DNA from: an uncultured Allobaculum sp.
Lineage (GTDB): Bacteria; Bacillota_I; Bacilli_A; Erysipelotrichales; Erysipelotrichaceae
Assembly (NCBI GenBank): GCA_910577085.1
Contig: CAJTLE010000021.1
Location: 1-29,733 of the forward strand
Reading direction: 5' to 3'
DNA length: 29,733 nucleotides
Shown: positions 8,227 to 15,621 of the stretch, piece after piece
How the letters are laid out: each line of letters begins with the position of its first letter
Position numbering within the stretch: position 1 is the stretch's first letter
The notes under the pieces: generated by a model
Database searches by the model: none
The model's input: the letters and a program-made list of their open reading frames with translations, nothing else
What the model was told of the DNA's origin: nothing
Position numbers and translations under genes: made by a program

Positions 8227-8516
8227 TGCTCAGTGCTCAGAATAAAAAGAAATTAAGATCCTTAGCGGTGGATCTTCCTTCCATGATCCAGATCGGAAAA
8301 GGCAACTTATCCGAAACCTTCTTTGAAGGTCTGGATGCCGAACTGGAAGCCCATGAACTGGTAAAAGTAACCTTACAGAAAACCAGCACGCTGACTGTCC
8401 GTGAGGCAGCCATTGAATGCGCCAGCGAAACCGGCAGTGAAGTCATTCAGACGATCGGCCGTACTTTCGTGCTCTATCGTCAGAGCAAGAACAATAAGCT
8501 GGGTATTTCCAAATGA
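8226..8516 (+). CDS. yhbY: YhbY family CRM-domain RNA-binding protein
   Basis: A single CRM domain of 96 residues, a ribosome-associated RNA-binding fold linked to large-subunit maturation. It shows a basic N-terminal helix (KKKLRSLA), IQIGKGNLSETF, a segment HELVKVTLQKTS and the strand GRTFVLYRQSKNN. The ATG overlaps the yqeH stop (TAATG), and its own stop overlaps the next start (ATGA). In B. subtilis aroE lies between yqeH and this gene; here there is no room for it. Confidence 0.92.
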   Translation: MLSAQNKKKLRSLAVDLPSMIQIGKGNLSETFFEGLDAELEAHELVKVTLQKTSTLTVREAAIECASETGSEVIQTIGRTFVLYRQSKNNKLGISK

Positions 8517-9562
8517 CAAAAAAAGTCGCACTGCTTGGCGGATCGTTTGATCCTGTGCACAACGGCCATATCGCCATGGCCGATGCGGCTTTAGAAAAGC
8601 TTGGCGTTGACGAGGTGTGGTTTATACCCGCCAGTCAATCGCCATTAAAAACACGAGTTTTGACTCAGGGCTCAAAACGGCTGGCCATGCTCCGGCTGGT
8701 CTGCCAGCATCATCCGCAGTTTCGCATATGCGATGTTGAGCTCAAACGTCATGGCGTCAGCTACACCATCGACACGCTTAAAACTCTGCATGAACAATAT
8801 CCGGACTATGAATTCTACTGGCTGTTAGGCGCCGATCAGGCGGCTCAGTTTGACCGGTGGAAAGAGTCCGAAACGCTCAAAACGCTGGCCCGCTTTGCGG
8901 TGGCTGAGCGTGATGAAGTGCTCAAAAAAACTGGGATCCCGGAAGGATTTATTCCCCTGCCGATGGAACCGGTGGATGTGTCCTCCTCTCAGATTCGCAA
9001 TGGCAAACGCCTCAATCTGATGCCTGAATACATCCGTCAATACATTCTCGACGAAGAGCTGTATCTGACCTGGTGGATCAAGCCGCAGATGAACCCGGCC
9101 CGTTTTGCCCACTCCAACAGTGTGGCCCGAGTATGCAGAGAACTGGCCAAAGCTCATGGCTATGATGAGCACAAAGCGTATCTGGCCGGTCTGTTTCATG
9201 ATGTGGCCAAAGATATGCCCAAACCGGAGATGGAAAAATGGATCCGGGCCTGCTTTCCCGAAGCTATTAATGAGCATCATGCCATATGGCACGGGTATGT
9301 TGGCAGCAAGGTCGTTGACCGTGTCTTTGGCATCCATGATCCCATGATTGCCAATGCCATCTGCAACCACGTCAAAGGAACCAGTTATGATCCGTATGCG
9401 ATGATGGTGTTTATCGCCGATAAAGTCGATCCGCTGCGCGGGTATGATTCTTCGGCTTTGTATCATGCCTGCCTGCATGATCTGTACAATGGCTTTTTAC
9501 TGGTGAAAGCGGAAAATAAAGCCTTCCTTGAAAAGGAGAAACAGAAACATGGAACCCTCTGA
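8513..9562 (+). CDS. nadD: fused NadD nicotinate-mononucleotide adenylyltransferase / YqeK HD hydrolase
   Basis: Two enzymes in one 349-residue chain. Residues 1 to about 185 are NadD, which makes deamido-NAD from nicotinate mononucleotide and ATP: LLGGSFDPVHNGH with His16 and His19, LLGADQA, and the C-terminal nucleotide motif SSSQIRNG. Residues about 190-349 are a YqeK-type HD hydrolase, a family known to split diadenosine tetraphosphate symmetrically: RFAHSNSVARV, the metal pair His229-Asp230 in LFHDVAKD, HAIWHGYVG, and FIADKVDPLRGYD. In B. subtilis nadD and yqeK are adjacent separate genes. No stop or frameshift is visible at the join, so the fusion looks real. It overlaps the CRM-domain gene by 4 bases and the next gene by 14. 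Confidence 0.92.
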   Translation: MTKKVALLGGSFDPVHNGHIAMADAALEKLGVDEVWFIPASQSPLKTRVLTQGSKRLAMLRLVCQHHPQFRICDVELKRHGVSYTIDTLKTLHEQYPDYEFYWLLGADQAAQFDRWKESETLKTLARFAVAERDEVLKKTGIPEGFIPLPMEPVDVSSSQIRNGKRLNLMPEYIRQYILDEELYLTWWIKPQMNPARFAHSNSVARVCRELAKAHGYDEHKAYLAGLFHDVAKDMPKPEMEKWIRACFPEAINEHHAIWHGYVGSKVVDRVFGIHDPMIANAICNHVKGTSYDPYAMMVFIADKVDPLRGYDSSALYHACLHDLYNGFLLVKAENKAFLEKEKQKHGTL

Positions 9563-9887
9563 AATTGTTTGTAAAGCGATCAGCGAACGCAAAGGTCATG
9601 ACATTCAGGTCTATGACACCACTTCACTGACTCCGTTTATGGATACGATGATTGTCGCTTCGAGTGACAACACCAAACAGAACTACGCGATTGCGCAGAA
9701 TATCAAAGACCGTTTATTTGAAGCCGGCTGGACAGGCACTTTCCGCATGGAAGGCAGCAGTGAGTCCCGCTGGATTCTGGTCGACTTAAAAGATGTCGTG
9801 ATTCATCTGTTTGTCGGCAATGAACGCGATCTGTATTCGCTGGATCGCCTGTATGAAGAATGCCCGGTTACCCGGTACGAAGATTAG
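9549..9887 (+). CDS. rsfS: ribosomal silencing factor RsfS (YqeL)
   Basis: Protein of 112 residues that binds L14 on the 50S subunit and blocks subunit joining. Family features are the N-terminal helix EIVCKAISERKGHDIQVYD, then DTMIVASSDNTKQNYAIAQNI, the DUF143 core WILVDLKDVVIHLF, and an end like YSLDRLYEE. The ATG at 9549 is preferred over an in-frame TTG at 9528 because AAAAGGAG (9531-9538) lies 10 bases before it and the length then fits the family. The start lies inside the end of nadD-yqeK. Confidence 0.92.
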   Translation: MEPSEIVCKAISERKGHDIQVYDTTSLTPFMDTMIVASSDNTKQNYAIAQNIKDRLFEAGWTGTFRMEGSSESRWILVDLKDVVIHLFVGNERDLYSLDRLYEECPVTRYED

Positions 9888-9902
9888 GACTGACGAAGGA
9901 TT

Positions 9903-10610
9903 ATGGCACAATACGAAACATTGGGTCATTACTACGATGCGCTGGTTAAAGATGAAGAAGCCAGTCGTCAGTGGGTTGACTGGATTGAATCCTTCCATCC
10001 CGGCCGCCGCTTTCTCGAACTTGCCTGCGGCAGCGGGGAAATCACCGAAATGTTAACCGAAAACCACGAGGTCACAGCGCTGGACCTTTCGCAGGCTATG
10101 CTGGAAAGAGCGGCCGAAAAAGATCCGGACAAAAAGGTCACCTTCCTGAAACAGGATATGCGGGATTTAAGCGCCTTAGGTCAGTTTGATGCGATCGGCT
10201 GTTTCTGTGATTCAATCAACTATCTGGTCGAAGATCAGGAAATGCGCGACTTCTTCAAAGAAGTGGCCAGCCATCTTGAAGCGGGCGGACTGTTTTTGTT
10301 TGACAGCCATGGTCTGGACCGGCTCGATGAGTTTGCCGAGGACTATGAAGAAGCCGGCGAATTCGACGATGGCACCCAGGTGCAGTGGTTAATCAGTGCG
10401 GATGAGGAAATGATTTATCAGGACTTTGCCTTCTATCTTCCCGATGGCCGTACGATTCAAGAACACCATATGCAGCGCGTCTATGATCCGGAAGATCTCA
10501 AAGACTGGTTACATGAAGCCGGTTTTGAAGTGCTGGATCTGCGCGGCGATTTTGGTGAAGCACCTCTGGCAGAATGCGAAAAATATTTCTTTGCCTGCCG
10601 CAAGAAATAA
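9903..10610 (+). CDS. yqeM: YqeM-like class I SAM-dependent methyltransferase
   Basis: Methyltransferase of 235 residues with the SAM-binding motif FLELACGSGEIT (about 37-48), the acidic motif II VTALDLSQAML, and FLKQDMRDL and FDAIGCFCDSINYL. The substrate is unknown. The position right after rsfS matches yqeM of B. subtilis, which supports the name. ACGAAGGA lies only 2-3 bases from the ATG. It is the last gene of this operon. Confidence 0.82.
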   Translation: MAQYETLGHYYDALVKDEEASRQWVDWIESFHPGRRFLELACGSGEITEMLTENHEVTALDLSQAMLERAAEKDPDKKVTFLKQDMRDLSALGQFDAIGCFCDSINYLVEDQEMRDFFKEVASHLEAGGLFLFDSHGLDRLDEFAEDYEEAGEFDDGTQVQWLISADEEMIYQDFAFYLPDGRTIQEHHMQRVYDPEDLKDWLHEAGFEVLDLRGDFGEAPLAECEKYFFACRKK

Positions 10611-10692
10611 AGGGCCGAGTTCTGAATTTCTGGAAGCAGGAACAAAGACAAGCCAAAAAACGCAGAACGAAGAACCGCAAAATTCAGAAGTA

Positions 10693-10723
10693 CAAGACTT
10701 AAGAAACGCAAGACTTAAGAAAC
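10693..10723 (+). repeat. 15-base direct repeat before mtnN
   Basis: CAAGACTTAAGAAAC occurs at 10693-10707 and again at 10709-10723, a 16-base period, each copy with the palindrome CTTAAG. It lies in the purine-rich 156-base gap between the methyltransferase and mtnN. No clear promoter or terminator is visible in that gap. Confidence 0.6.
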
Positions 10724-10766
10724 ACAAGTCGAAGAAATAAAAAATAAGAAGCAAAAGGGGAACACT

Positions 10767-11441
10767 ATGATTGGATTGATTGCAGCCATGCCGCAGGAAA
10801 TCGATGCGATTACCGCGCGCATGGAAAATCTCTCAACTGACAAGGTTGCAGATGTTGAATTTCGCACAGGAACGCTTGGCAATGAAAAACTGGTCATTGC
10901 ACTGAGTGGTGTGGGAAAAGTTCATGCCGCCATTGCGGCCACACTGATGTGCCAGCTTTACCAGCCTGAATGCCTGATTTCAATCGGTGTTGCGGGCGGT
11001 CTGCGCGATGAGCAGGAAGTCGGCGATCTGGTGATTTCCAACGAAGCCATTCAGGCTGATTTCGATACCTCCTTTATCGATGGACCAGAAGGAATCGGCA
11101 AAGTGTTCAAGGCCGATGCCGGGCTGATCGACCGGGCTGAAAAAGCAGCCGAAAAGCATGGTATTCCGTATCGGGTAGGGGCTGTAGCGACTCAGGATCT
11201 GTTCATGGCGCATCCCGATGACTATGCCAAACTGATGAAAAACTTCCCGCAGGCAGCTTGCTCGGAAATGGAAGGCGGCGCTGTCGCTCAGGTGGCGGAT
11301 GCATTTGAACTGCCGTTTGTGATTTTGCGTACGCTCAGTGATGTGGTCGTGCATGAAGACAATCCGGTTGAATTTTCCACTTTCAGCATGGCTTCTTCCA
11401 AAAAAGCTGCCAGTCTGCTGGAAACTTTCTGCTCACTTTAA
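10767..11441 (+). CDS. mtnN: 5'-methylthioadenosine/S-adenosylhomocysteine nucleosidase
   Basis: Cytoplasmic nucleosidase that splits adenine from methylthioadenosine and S-adenosylhomocysteine, recycling SAM by-products. The 224 residues show MIGLIAAMPQE (catalytic Glu11), SGVGKVHAA, SIGVAGGL, the substrate motif SEMEGGAVAQVA (Glu169) and RTLSDVV with the catalytic Asp192; these match Glu12, Glu174 and Asp197 of the E. coli enzyme. The site AAAAGGGGA lies 5-6 bases before the ATG. It appears monocistronic, ending at the terminator at 11545. Confidence 0.95.
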   Translation: MIGLIAAMPQEIDAITARMENLSTDKVADVEFRTGTLGNEKLVIALSGVGKVHAAIAATLMCQLYQPECLISIGVAGGLRDEQEVGDLVISNEAIQADFDTSFIDGPEGIGKVFKADAGLIDRAEKAAEKHGIPYRVGAVATQDLFMAHPDDYAKLMKNFPQAACSEMEGGAVAQVADAFELPFVILRTLSDVVVHEDNPVEFSTFSMASSKKAASLLETFCSL

Positions 11442-11462
11442 TGGAATGGTGAGCGATGACCG

Positions 11463-11488
11463 GAGTGAAAATCAGTTTTCTTTCACTC
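11463..11488 (+). other. hairpin after mtnN
   Basis: A perfect 8-bp inverted repeat GAGTGAAA/TTTCACTC with a 10-base loop lies 21 bases after the mtnN stop. No T-run follows, so it is probably a 3' stabilising or processing structure ahead of the true terminator. Confidence 0.5.
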
Positions 11489-11544
11489 AGACTGGCCAGA
11501 CTTCTGCTCTTTAACTGACAGAGAAATCTTACAGAACTACGATT

Positions 11545-11578
11545 GTCGTTCATGGCTTCGGACATGAGCGACTTTTTT
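11545..11578 (+). terminator. Rho-independent terminator after mtnN
   Basis: Stem GTCGTTCATG/CATGAGCGAC (10 bp, one G-T wobble), loop GCTTCGGA, then six T. It ends just before the promoter of the next operon. Confidence 0.85.
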
Positions 11579-11589
11579 CACGGGCTTTT

Positions 11590-11616
11590 TTGAATTTGGA
11601 ATCAGAATCGTATAAT
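11590..11616 (+). promoter_or_regulatory. promoter for a leaderless tseB-dnaD-nth mRNA
   Basis: A perfect TATAAT at 11611-11616 is preceded by TTGAAT (11590-11595, 15-base spacer) or TTTTGA (11588-11593, 17-base spacer). The ATG at 11623 is exactly 7 bases after the -10 box, where transcription should begin. No ribosome-binding site is present. Confidence 0.65.
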
Positions 11617-11622
11617 ACTTGC

Positions 11623-12228
11623 ATGAGTAAAAAGACAGAGTCAAAAACCGACCAGGCACTCTCAACGCCAAAAGCAGTCGGTCAAAAAAAGACAACCCGA
11701 AACAAAGCGAAAACCAAAGCCCGCTCTTCAAACAGCAGGGCTTCGCATACTTCGAAAAAACCGGCCCGAACCACCTATGGCTGGCCATTGACGGCAGGCC
11801 TTTTTTGCCTGCTTGTTGGGATCATCATGACCCTGTGGGCGCTTTTTATCAGCGGCCCCGCACGGATTCATGAAGAATCTATTGAAAAAGTCAAAGCCGC
11901 CATTACCGAACAGGTGCCTGATATTCAGTCCCTTCGAGAGACCGAATTTGATTTTGTCACCTGGCAGGGCTATACCGAAGATACTTTATACTGGTTTGAC
12001 GTCACAGGCTCCGTCATCACGACCAGAGAACTTTCGAGCCTGAACTATAACGCAGCCAGACAGAAAGCATTGGACACCTATAACATGGAGGCCGATACCG
12101 TTTTTCTTGCCTATGGCTATTCCGGTCCGGTCTATCAGCTGGAATCTGAAAACGAGATTCTGATGCTGGATTACGACACCCTGGACTGGGTTTATGAAAG
12201 GGGAACAGGATATGGTGGATCACAATGA
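11623..12228 (+). CDS. tseB: TseB/YpmB-like membrane protein (DUF5590)
   Basis: Single-pass membrane protein of 201 residues. It has a cytoplasmic tail of about 55 residues rich in Lys, Thr and Ser, a transmembrane helix (GWPLTAGLFCLLVGIIMTLW) and an extracellular PepSY-like domain with ITEQVPDIQSLRETEFD, YWFDVTG, and two short repeats ending near VYERG. B. subtilis YpmB (TseB) influences cell-wall elongation through a penicillin-binding protein, and ypmB lies near dnaD and nth there too, which supports this call. An earlier in-frame TTG (11590) lies upstream of the promoter and cannot be the start. ATG 11623 is chosen; it would sit at the 5' end of the mRNA. Confidence 0.75.
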   Translation: MSKKTESKTDQALSTPKAVGQKKTTRNKAKTKARSSNSRASHTSKKPARTTYGWPLTAGLFCLLVGIIMTLWALFISGPARIHEESIEKVKAAITEQVPDIQSLRETEFDFVTWQGYTEDTLYWFDVTGSVITTRELSSLNYNAARQKALDTYNMEADTVFLAYGYSGPVYQLESENEILMLDYDTLDWVYERGTGYGGSQ

Positions 12229-12757
12229 CTGGAATCAGCCATGGTTCAGCCAGTTAAGCTGGGTCATGGGAAACCTGGAGCGATTCGATATGGATCCGAA
12301 TCAGAAACTGGTTGTGGCCGTTCTGGCCTTTTTAAATGATACGCACCTGCCATTTACACCAGACATCATCTGTGAAAAAACTGGTCTGGATGAAGAAGTG
12401 GTGGATGATGTTTTTGATTTTTTGATGACAGCGGGCTACGGGCGCACCGATTCGCGCAACAAGCAGCTGTTTTTTAATCTGGAAGGACTTCTGGATCTGC
12501 CAACAGCGGATTTAAACGACCCCGTTTCGCAGTCTTTGTTCCGGGAGTTTTCCACCGAGTTTGGAAGGCCGCTTTCCGGATCCGAAATGGAGCGGATTTT
12601 AAATCTTTCTGGTGAATTTGAAGAAGACATGATTCTGCATGCTCTTGATGAGGCCTCAGCCTATAACAAGCGCTCGCTCAACTACGTAGAGTCCCTGTTG
12701 GCGGCGTGGAAATCAAGAGGTCTGGATGCAGCGGATATTGAAAGTGGGAAACGTTGA
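12212..12757 (+). CDS. dnaD: DnaD-like replication initiation protein
   Basis: Primosomal protein that helps load the replicative helicase at oriC and restart sites. The 181-residue protein has an N-terminal winged-helix region (VVAVLAFLNDTHLPFTPDII... residues about 25-80) and a C-terminal DnaB_2/DDBH2 domain starting LFREFSTEFGRPLS and ending in YVESLLAAWKSRG, the family signature. It is somewhat shorter than B. subtilis DnaD (about 230 residues). ATG 12212 is preferred over 12194 because AAAGGGGA (12197-12204) lies 7 bases before it. It overlaps both neighbouring genes, so the three are one operon. Confidence 0.85.
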   Translation: MVDHNDWNQPWFSQLSWVMGNLERFDMDPNQKLVVAVLAFLNDTHLPFTPDIICEKTGLDEEVVDDVFDFLMTAGYGRTDSRNKQLFFNLEGLLDLPTADLNDPVSQSLFREFSTEFGRPLSGSEMERILNLSGEFEEDMILHALDEASAYNKRSLNYVESLLAAWKSRGLDAADIESGKR

Positions 12758-13437
12758 TGACTGGCGATGAAATTCTCGATCAGATTGAAATTCTGTTTCC
12801 GGATGCAGAGTGTGAACTGCTGCACGAAACACCCTTTCAGCTGTTAGTGGCCGTTGTTCTTTCCGCACAGACAACCGATGCATCCGTCAATAAAGTTACT
12901 CCAGCGTTATTTGCGCGCTGGCCGGATGCGGAAAGTCTGCGGCAGGCGGATGTTCATGAAGTAGAAAAGACCATTCAGACTATCGGTCTGTACCGTTCCA
13001 AAGCCAAAAACATCGTGGCTTTGTCACAGGCGCTTGTAGACCAGTTTCATGGCGAAGTGCCATCGACGTTTAAAGAACTGCAGTCCCTGCCAGGCGTTGG
13101 CCGCAAGACGGCCAATGTCGTCCGGTCGGTTGCATTTGATGTGCCTTCCTTTGCGGTGGATACCCATGTCGAGCGGATTGCCAAGCGGCTGGGACTGGCC
13201 AAAGTGGAGGATGACCCACTGAAGGTTGAAACCAAACTGCGCCGTAAAATCTCGCGGGAGCGCTGGAACCAGGGCCATCACGATCTGATTTTCTTTGGCC
13301 GGTATTTCTGCACCGCCCGCAAACCGCGTTGTGAAGAGTGTCCGTTTGTCTCGTTTTGTAAAAAAGATAAACTGGATGCTTACCAGGCCGAACTCAAAGA
13401 AAAGAAGAAAGCCAGAAAACAGGAAGCAAAAGCCTGA
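12757..13437 (+). CDS. nth: endonuclease III
   Basis: Base-excision-repair DNA glycosylase/AP lyase acting on oxidised pyrimidines. The 226 residues carry the helix-hairpin-helix LPGVGRKTANVV with catalytic Lys117, the catalytic Asp135 in FAVDTHVERIAKRL, and the four-cysteine iron-sulfur loop C-x6-C-x2-C-x5-C near the C-terminus, followed by a very basic tail. Lys and Asp spacing matches E. coli Nth (Lys120, Asp138). The ATG overlaps the dnaD stop (TGATG); a TTG one codon earlier is possible. The 106-base gap after it holds one imperfect hairpin (13449-13470) without a T-run. Confidence 0.95.
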   Translation: MTGDEILDQIEILFPDAECELLHETPFQLLVAVVLSAQTTDASVNKVTPALFARWPDAESLRQADVHEVEKTIQTIGLYRSKAKNIVALSQALVDQFHGEVPSTFKELQSLPGVGRKTANVVRSVAFDVPSFAVDTHVERIAKRLGLAKVEDDPLKVETKLRRKISRERWNQGHHDLIFFGRYFCTARKPRCEECPFVSFCKKDKLDAYQAELKEKKKARKQEAKA

Positions 13438-13543
13438 TTTCTGCCGGAGGACAGGAATACACTCCCGTCCACAAAGTCGGATCCAGGTGAAATCTCATTA
13501 AACCAAAATAGAAGAGAAGAGAAAAAATTCAGGAGAAAACAGG

Positions 13544-14482
13544 ATGAGTACTTTAAATCAACCGTTAGCCAATGTTCTGGTGTGCGGCCGGGGTGCGGTC
13601 GGCCTGACCATGGGTGATCTGTTCGCTAAAACGCTGCCACAGGATCAGTTTGCGTTTCTTTGTGATCCTGCAAGAGCCAGACGCTACGTTTCAAAACCGG
13701 TAACGGTCAATGGAACACCCAGACAATATCCAGTGCTGGCCAGTGATTCTTCCCGGCCATTTGTGGCGGATCTGATTCTTTTTGCCTGCAAGGCTTACTC
13801 TCTGGATGAAGCCATGGAACAGGCCAGACCGTTCATGAATGACCAGACCATTTTGATGAGTGCCATCAATGGAATCAGCAGTGAAGAAAAGCTCATGAAA
13901 ACTTTTCCCAACAATCCGGTGATTCATACGATCGCTCAGAATATGGATTCCCGCTATGACCCGCAGAATCAGACCCTGCAGTTTACCACCCGCGGGGAAC
14001 TGGTTTTTGGGGTGATTGCGCCCGAACTGGAAGAAAAAGCCGATCAGGTGCAGGAACTGTTTGACCGCTGCCATCTGCCCTATACCCGCTCCAAGACGAT
14101 CCTGCTTGATCAGTACAGTAAGCTGATGTTCAACTGCGGCATCAATCAGGTGTGTGCGGCCTACGAGGCTACCTATGGAGATGTGGCCACCGATCCCCAA
14201 CTGCATTCGATTTTCAGACAGGCCATGGAAGAAGCCCGCAGTGTGCTGGCTGCGCTCGGTACCGATCCAGGCCGCGAGAGAATGGACACCTGGGCGGCCA
14301 GACTTTCTACGCTGGATCCCAAGTCGATGCCCAGCATGGCCCAGGATGTGATGTTTCATCGTCCGGTAGAACTCGAACTGTTTTCAGGAACCATTGTCCC
14401 GAAAGCAAAAGAGCTCAACATTCCGGTTCCAACCCTGGAAGATCTGATGGCCCGCATCGAAGAAAAAGTGGCCAGCTTCTAA
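13544..14482 (+). CDS. ketopantoate reductase family protein (PanE/ApbA)
   Basis: NADPH-dependent 2-dehydropantoate 2-reductase fold. In the 312 residues I see the Rossmann loop VLVCGRGAVGLTMG, LFACKAYSLDEAM, MSAINGISSEEKL, a catalytic-lysine segment LLDQYSKLMFNCGINQ (Lys193), and the C-terminal MAQDVMFHRPVELELFSG that corresponds to the family's glutamate motif. True PanE would supply pantoate for coenzyme A, and coaX and coaBC lie about 10 kb away. Many paralogues have other substrates, so no symbol is given. AGGAG lies 8 bases before the ATG. It is followed by a strong terminator. Confidence 0.8.
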   Translation: MSTLNQPLANVLVCGRGAVGLTMGDLFAKTLPQDQFAFLCDPARARRYVSKPVTVNGTPRQYPVLASDSSRPFVADLILFACKAYSLDEAMEQARPFMNDQTILMSAINGISSEEKLMKTFPNNPVIHTIAQNMDSRYDPQNQTLQFTTRGELVFGVIAPELEEKADQVQELFDRCHLPYTRSKTILLDQYSKLMFNCGINQVCAAYEATYGDVATDPQLHSIFRQAMEEARSVLAALGTDPGRERMDTWAARLSTLDPKSMPSMAQDVMFHRPVELELFSGTIVPKAKELNIPVPTLEDLMARIEEKVASF

Positions 14483-14519
14483 GTCCGGCACCCAATAGAA
14501 TTCAATTTTTTTGAACGTG

Positions 14520-14557
14520 ACTCCAAACTGTCCTCTAAGACGGTTTGGAGTTTTTTT
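14520..14557 (+). terminator. strong Rho-independent terminator
   Basis: A 13-bp stem (14520-14532 with 14539-14551, one G-T wobble), a 6-base loop CTCTAA, then seven T. It closes the PanE-family gene. I see no gene between here and 14746. Confidence 0.9.
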
Positions 14558-14733
14558 GCGTTTTGGGCTTCTGTCTTTTCGACATTGAGCCATGCTGGTG
14601 ATTCAAAATCCGAAAGGAAATCGGAAGGCTGCGGCGTTTTCAGGCGGAGAAACAGGGAGAAATTGAAAAAACGCTGAAAAAAGTTAAAAACGATTATGGG
14701 CAATTTGCTTGATTTGGCTCACAATGGAGATAG

Positions 14734-14745
14734 AGAGGTACCTCT
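14734..14745 (+). promoter_or_regulatory. perfect palindrome covering the ribosome site of the HTH gene
   Basis: AGAGGTACCTCT, a perfect 12-base palindrome, ends at the base before the ATG at 14746 and includes the AGAGG ribosome site. It could be an operator for the HTH protein, or an RNA hairpin that hides the ribosome site. Confidence 0.5.
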
Positions 14746-15102
14746 ATGGACGCAAAGAAGAAAAAAGCATTGGAATCCGATTTGAAGGTTTTGCACGATA
14801 TGCACATGCGGCCGAATTTTGCGGAGTTAGCCAGAATCTACGGCTTGGATTATCGAACCATTAAAAAGTACTACGACAACGGCGGGAAAGTCCCACAGCG
14901 TAAGAAGAGAATCCAGTTCAGCCGCTGGGATCCTTATGAAGCCGAGATTGCCCACAAGTATCAGGTGGAAGGAGCAACCATCCGTGCGATTCATGATGAG
15001 TATCGAAAAACCTTATCGCCCGAGCAGCTGCCAGGCACGTATGCCAGCCTGAAGGCCTTCATCAACAAGAAAGGTCTGAAAAAAGGCAAAACCAATTCAT
15101 AA
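14746..15102 (+). CDS. small HTH protein resembling the N-terminus of IS21 transposase IstA
   Basis: Basic protein of 118 residues. Residues about 24-46 (NFAELARIYGLDYRTIKKYY) form a helix-turn-helix. It is followed by RKKRIQFSRWDPYEAEI, which resembles the R.SKLDPY segment after the IstA DNA-binding domain, and then a second possible HTH (GATIRAIHDEY... TYASLKAFINKK). There is no DDE catalytic domain and no partner ATPase IstB. It is either a domesticated transposase fragment or a regulator that shares the fold. It stands alone between terminators, just upstream of the pilus operon, which it might regulate (inference). Confidence 0.6.
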   Translation: MDAKKKKALESDLKVLHDMHMRPNFAELARIYGLDYRTIKKYYDNGGKVPQRKKRIQFSRWDPYEAEIAHKYQVEGATIRAIHDEYRKTLSPEQLPGTYASLKAFINKKGLKKGKTNS

Positions 15103-15108
15103 TCGATG

Positions 15109-15145
15109 ATCTGTCTTTCCATGGCCATCAGACAGATTCATTTTT
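15109..15145 (+). terminator. hairpin 1 after the HTH gene
   Basis: An 8-bp stem ATCTGTCT/AGACAGAT encloses a 13-base loop that contains ATGGCCAT. After TTCA come five T. It is a weak terminator candidate. Confidence 0.45.
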
Positions 15146-15153
15146 ACCGGGCC

Positions 15154-15229
15154 AAAGCGCAAAGAAATCTGAGGCGACGGCTTTTCCTGCAAAAAGGAAA
15201 AGCAGCTTCAGGAAGTCTTTGCGCTTTTT
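15154..15229 (+). terminator. long compound hairpin 2
   Basis: A 12-bp outer stem (AAAGCGCAAAGA at 15154-15165 with its complement at 15216-15227) encloses inner stems CTGAGGC/GCTTCAG and CTTTTCC/GGAAAAG. It is followed by a run of five T (15225-15229). It can act as a terminator or be a structured RNA of about 75 bases. Confidence 0.6.
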
Positions 15230-15252
15230 ATCTGTGACGAAAGGATCAGAAG

Positions 15253-15307
15253 TCCGGCCCAAATCCTTCCGGCTTTGTTCATGGAAAGGATTCGGGCCGG
15301 ATTTTTT
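15253..15307 (+). terminator. strong terminator, hairpin 3
   Basis: TCCGGCCC.AATCCTT pairs with AAGGATT.GGGCCGGA (15 pairs, one mismatch) and is followed by six T. It insulates the pilus operon from the HTH gene. From 15308 to 15621 I see no gene. Two related stretches containing TTTACG, at 15472-15493 and 15523-15545, lie where a promoter or operator of the pilus operon would be expected, but no good -10 box is visible. A small hairpin GGGTT/AACCC is at 15563-15577. Confidence 0.85.
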
Positions 15308-15621
15308 CTTTGGACATTTGTTGAAACCTTGCAGTCCTTTTCAGGGCTGTTTTTCTTTGTCTTTGCGCCAGTCTTCAAGCAGAATTCAGCGTTTATGAAG
15401 AACAATCTTGTAAACCGGACTTGAATCAACCATAAACGTGAAGAAAATTTGAATAAAAATCAGATGTAAGAGGGAATTTACGATTCTTTATCGAAATTAA
15501 CACATAAAAAATCCGTATTGAAAGGGTTTACGGTCGATCTTGTATCGGGGTAGAGTGCAGGTGGGTTTTGAAGAACCCGACAATTGTCCAAACAGATCTC
15601 GCGAGTAAGAAAGGAAATTTT

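Noticed and set aside
8825..9478. Minus-strand open frame of 217 codons
   Set aside because: It lies fully opposite the nadD-yqeK fusion, whose motifs are unmistakable. It has no ribosome site and no recognisable domain.
13691..14359. Minus-strand open frame of 222 codons
   Set aside because: It is antiparallel to the PanE-family gene, His/Gly-rich as reverse-frame shadows often are, and has no start signal.
14746..15102. Complete IS21-type insertion sequence
   Set aside because: No DDE domain, no istB, no terminal inverted repeats or target duplication are visible around the 118-residue gene.
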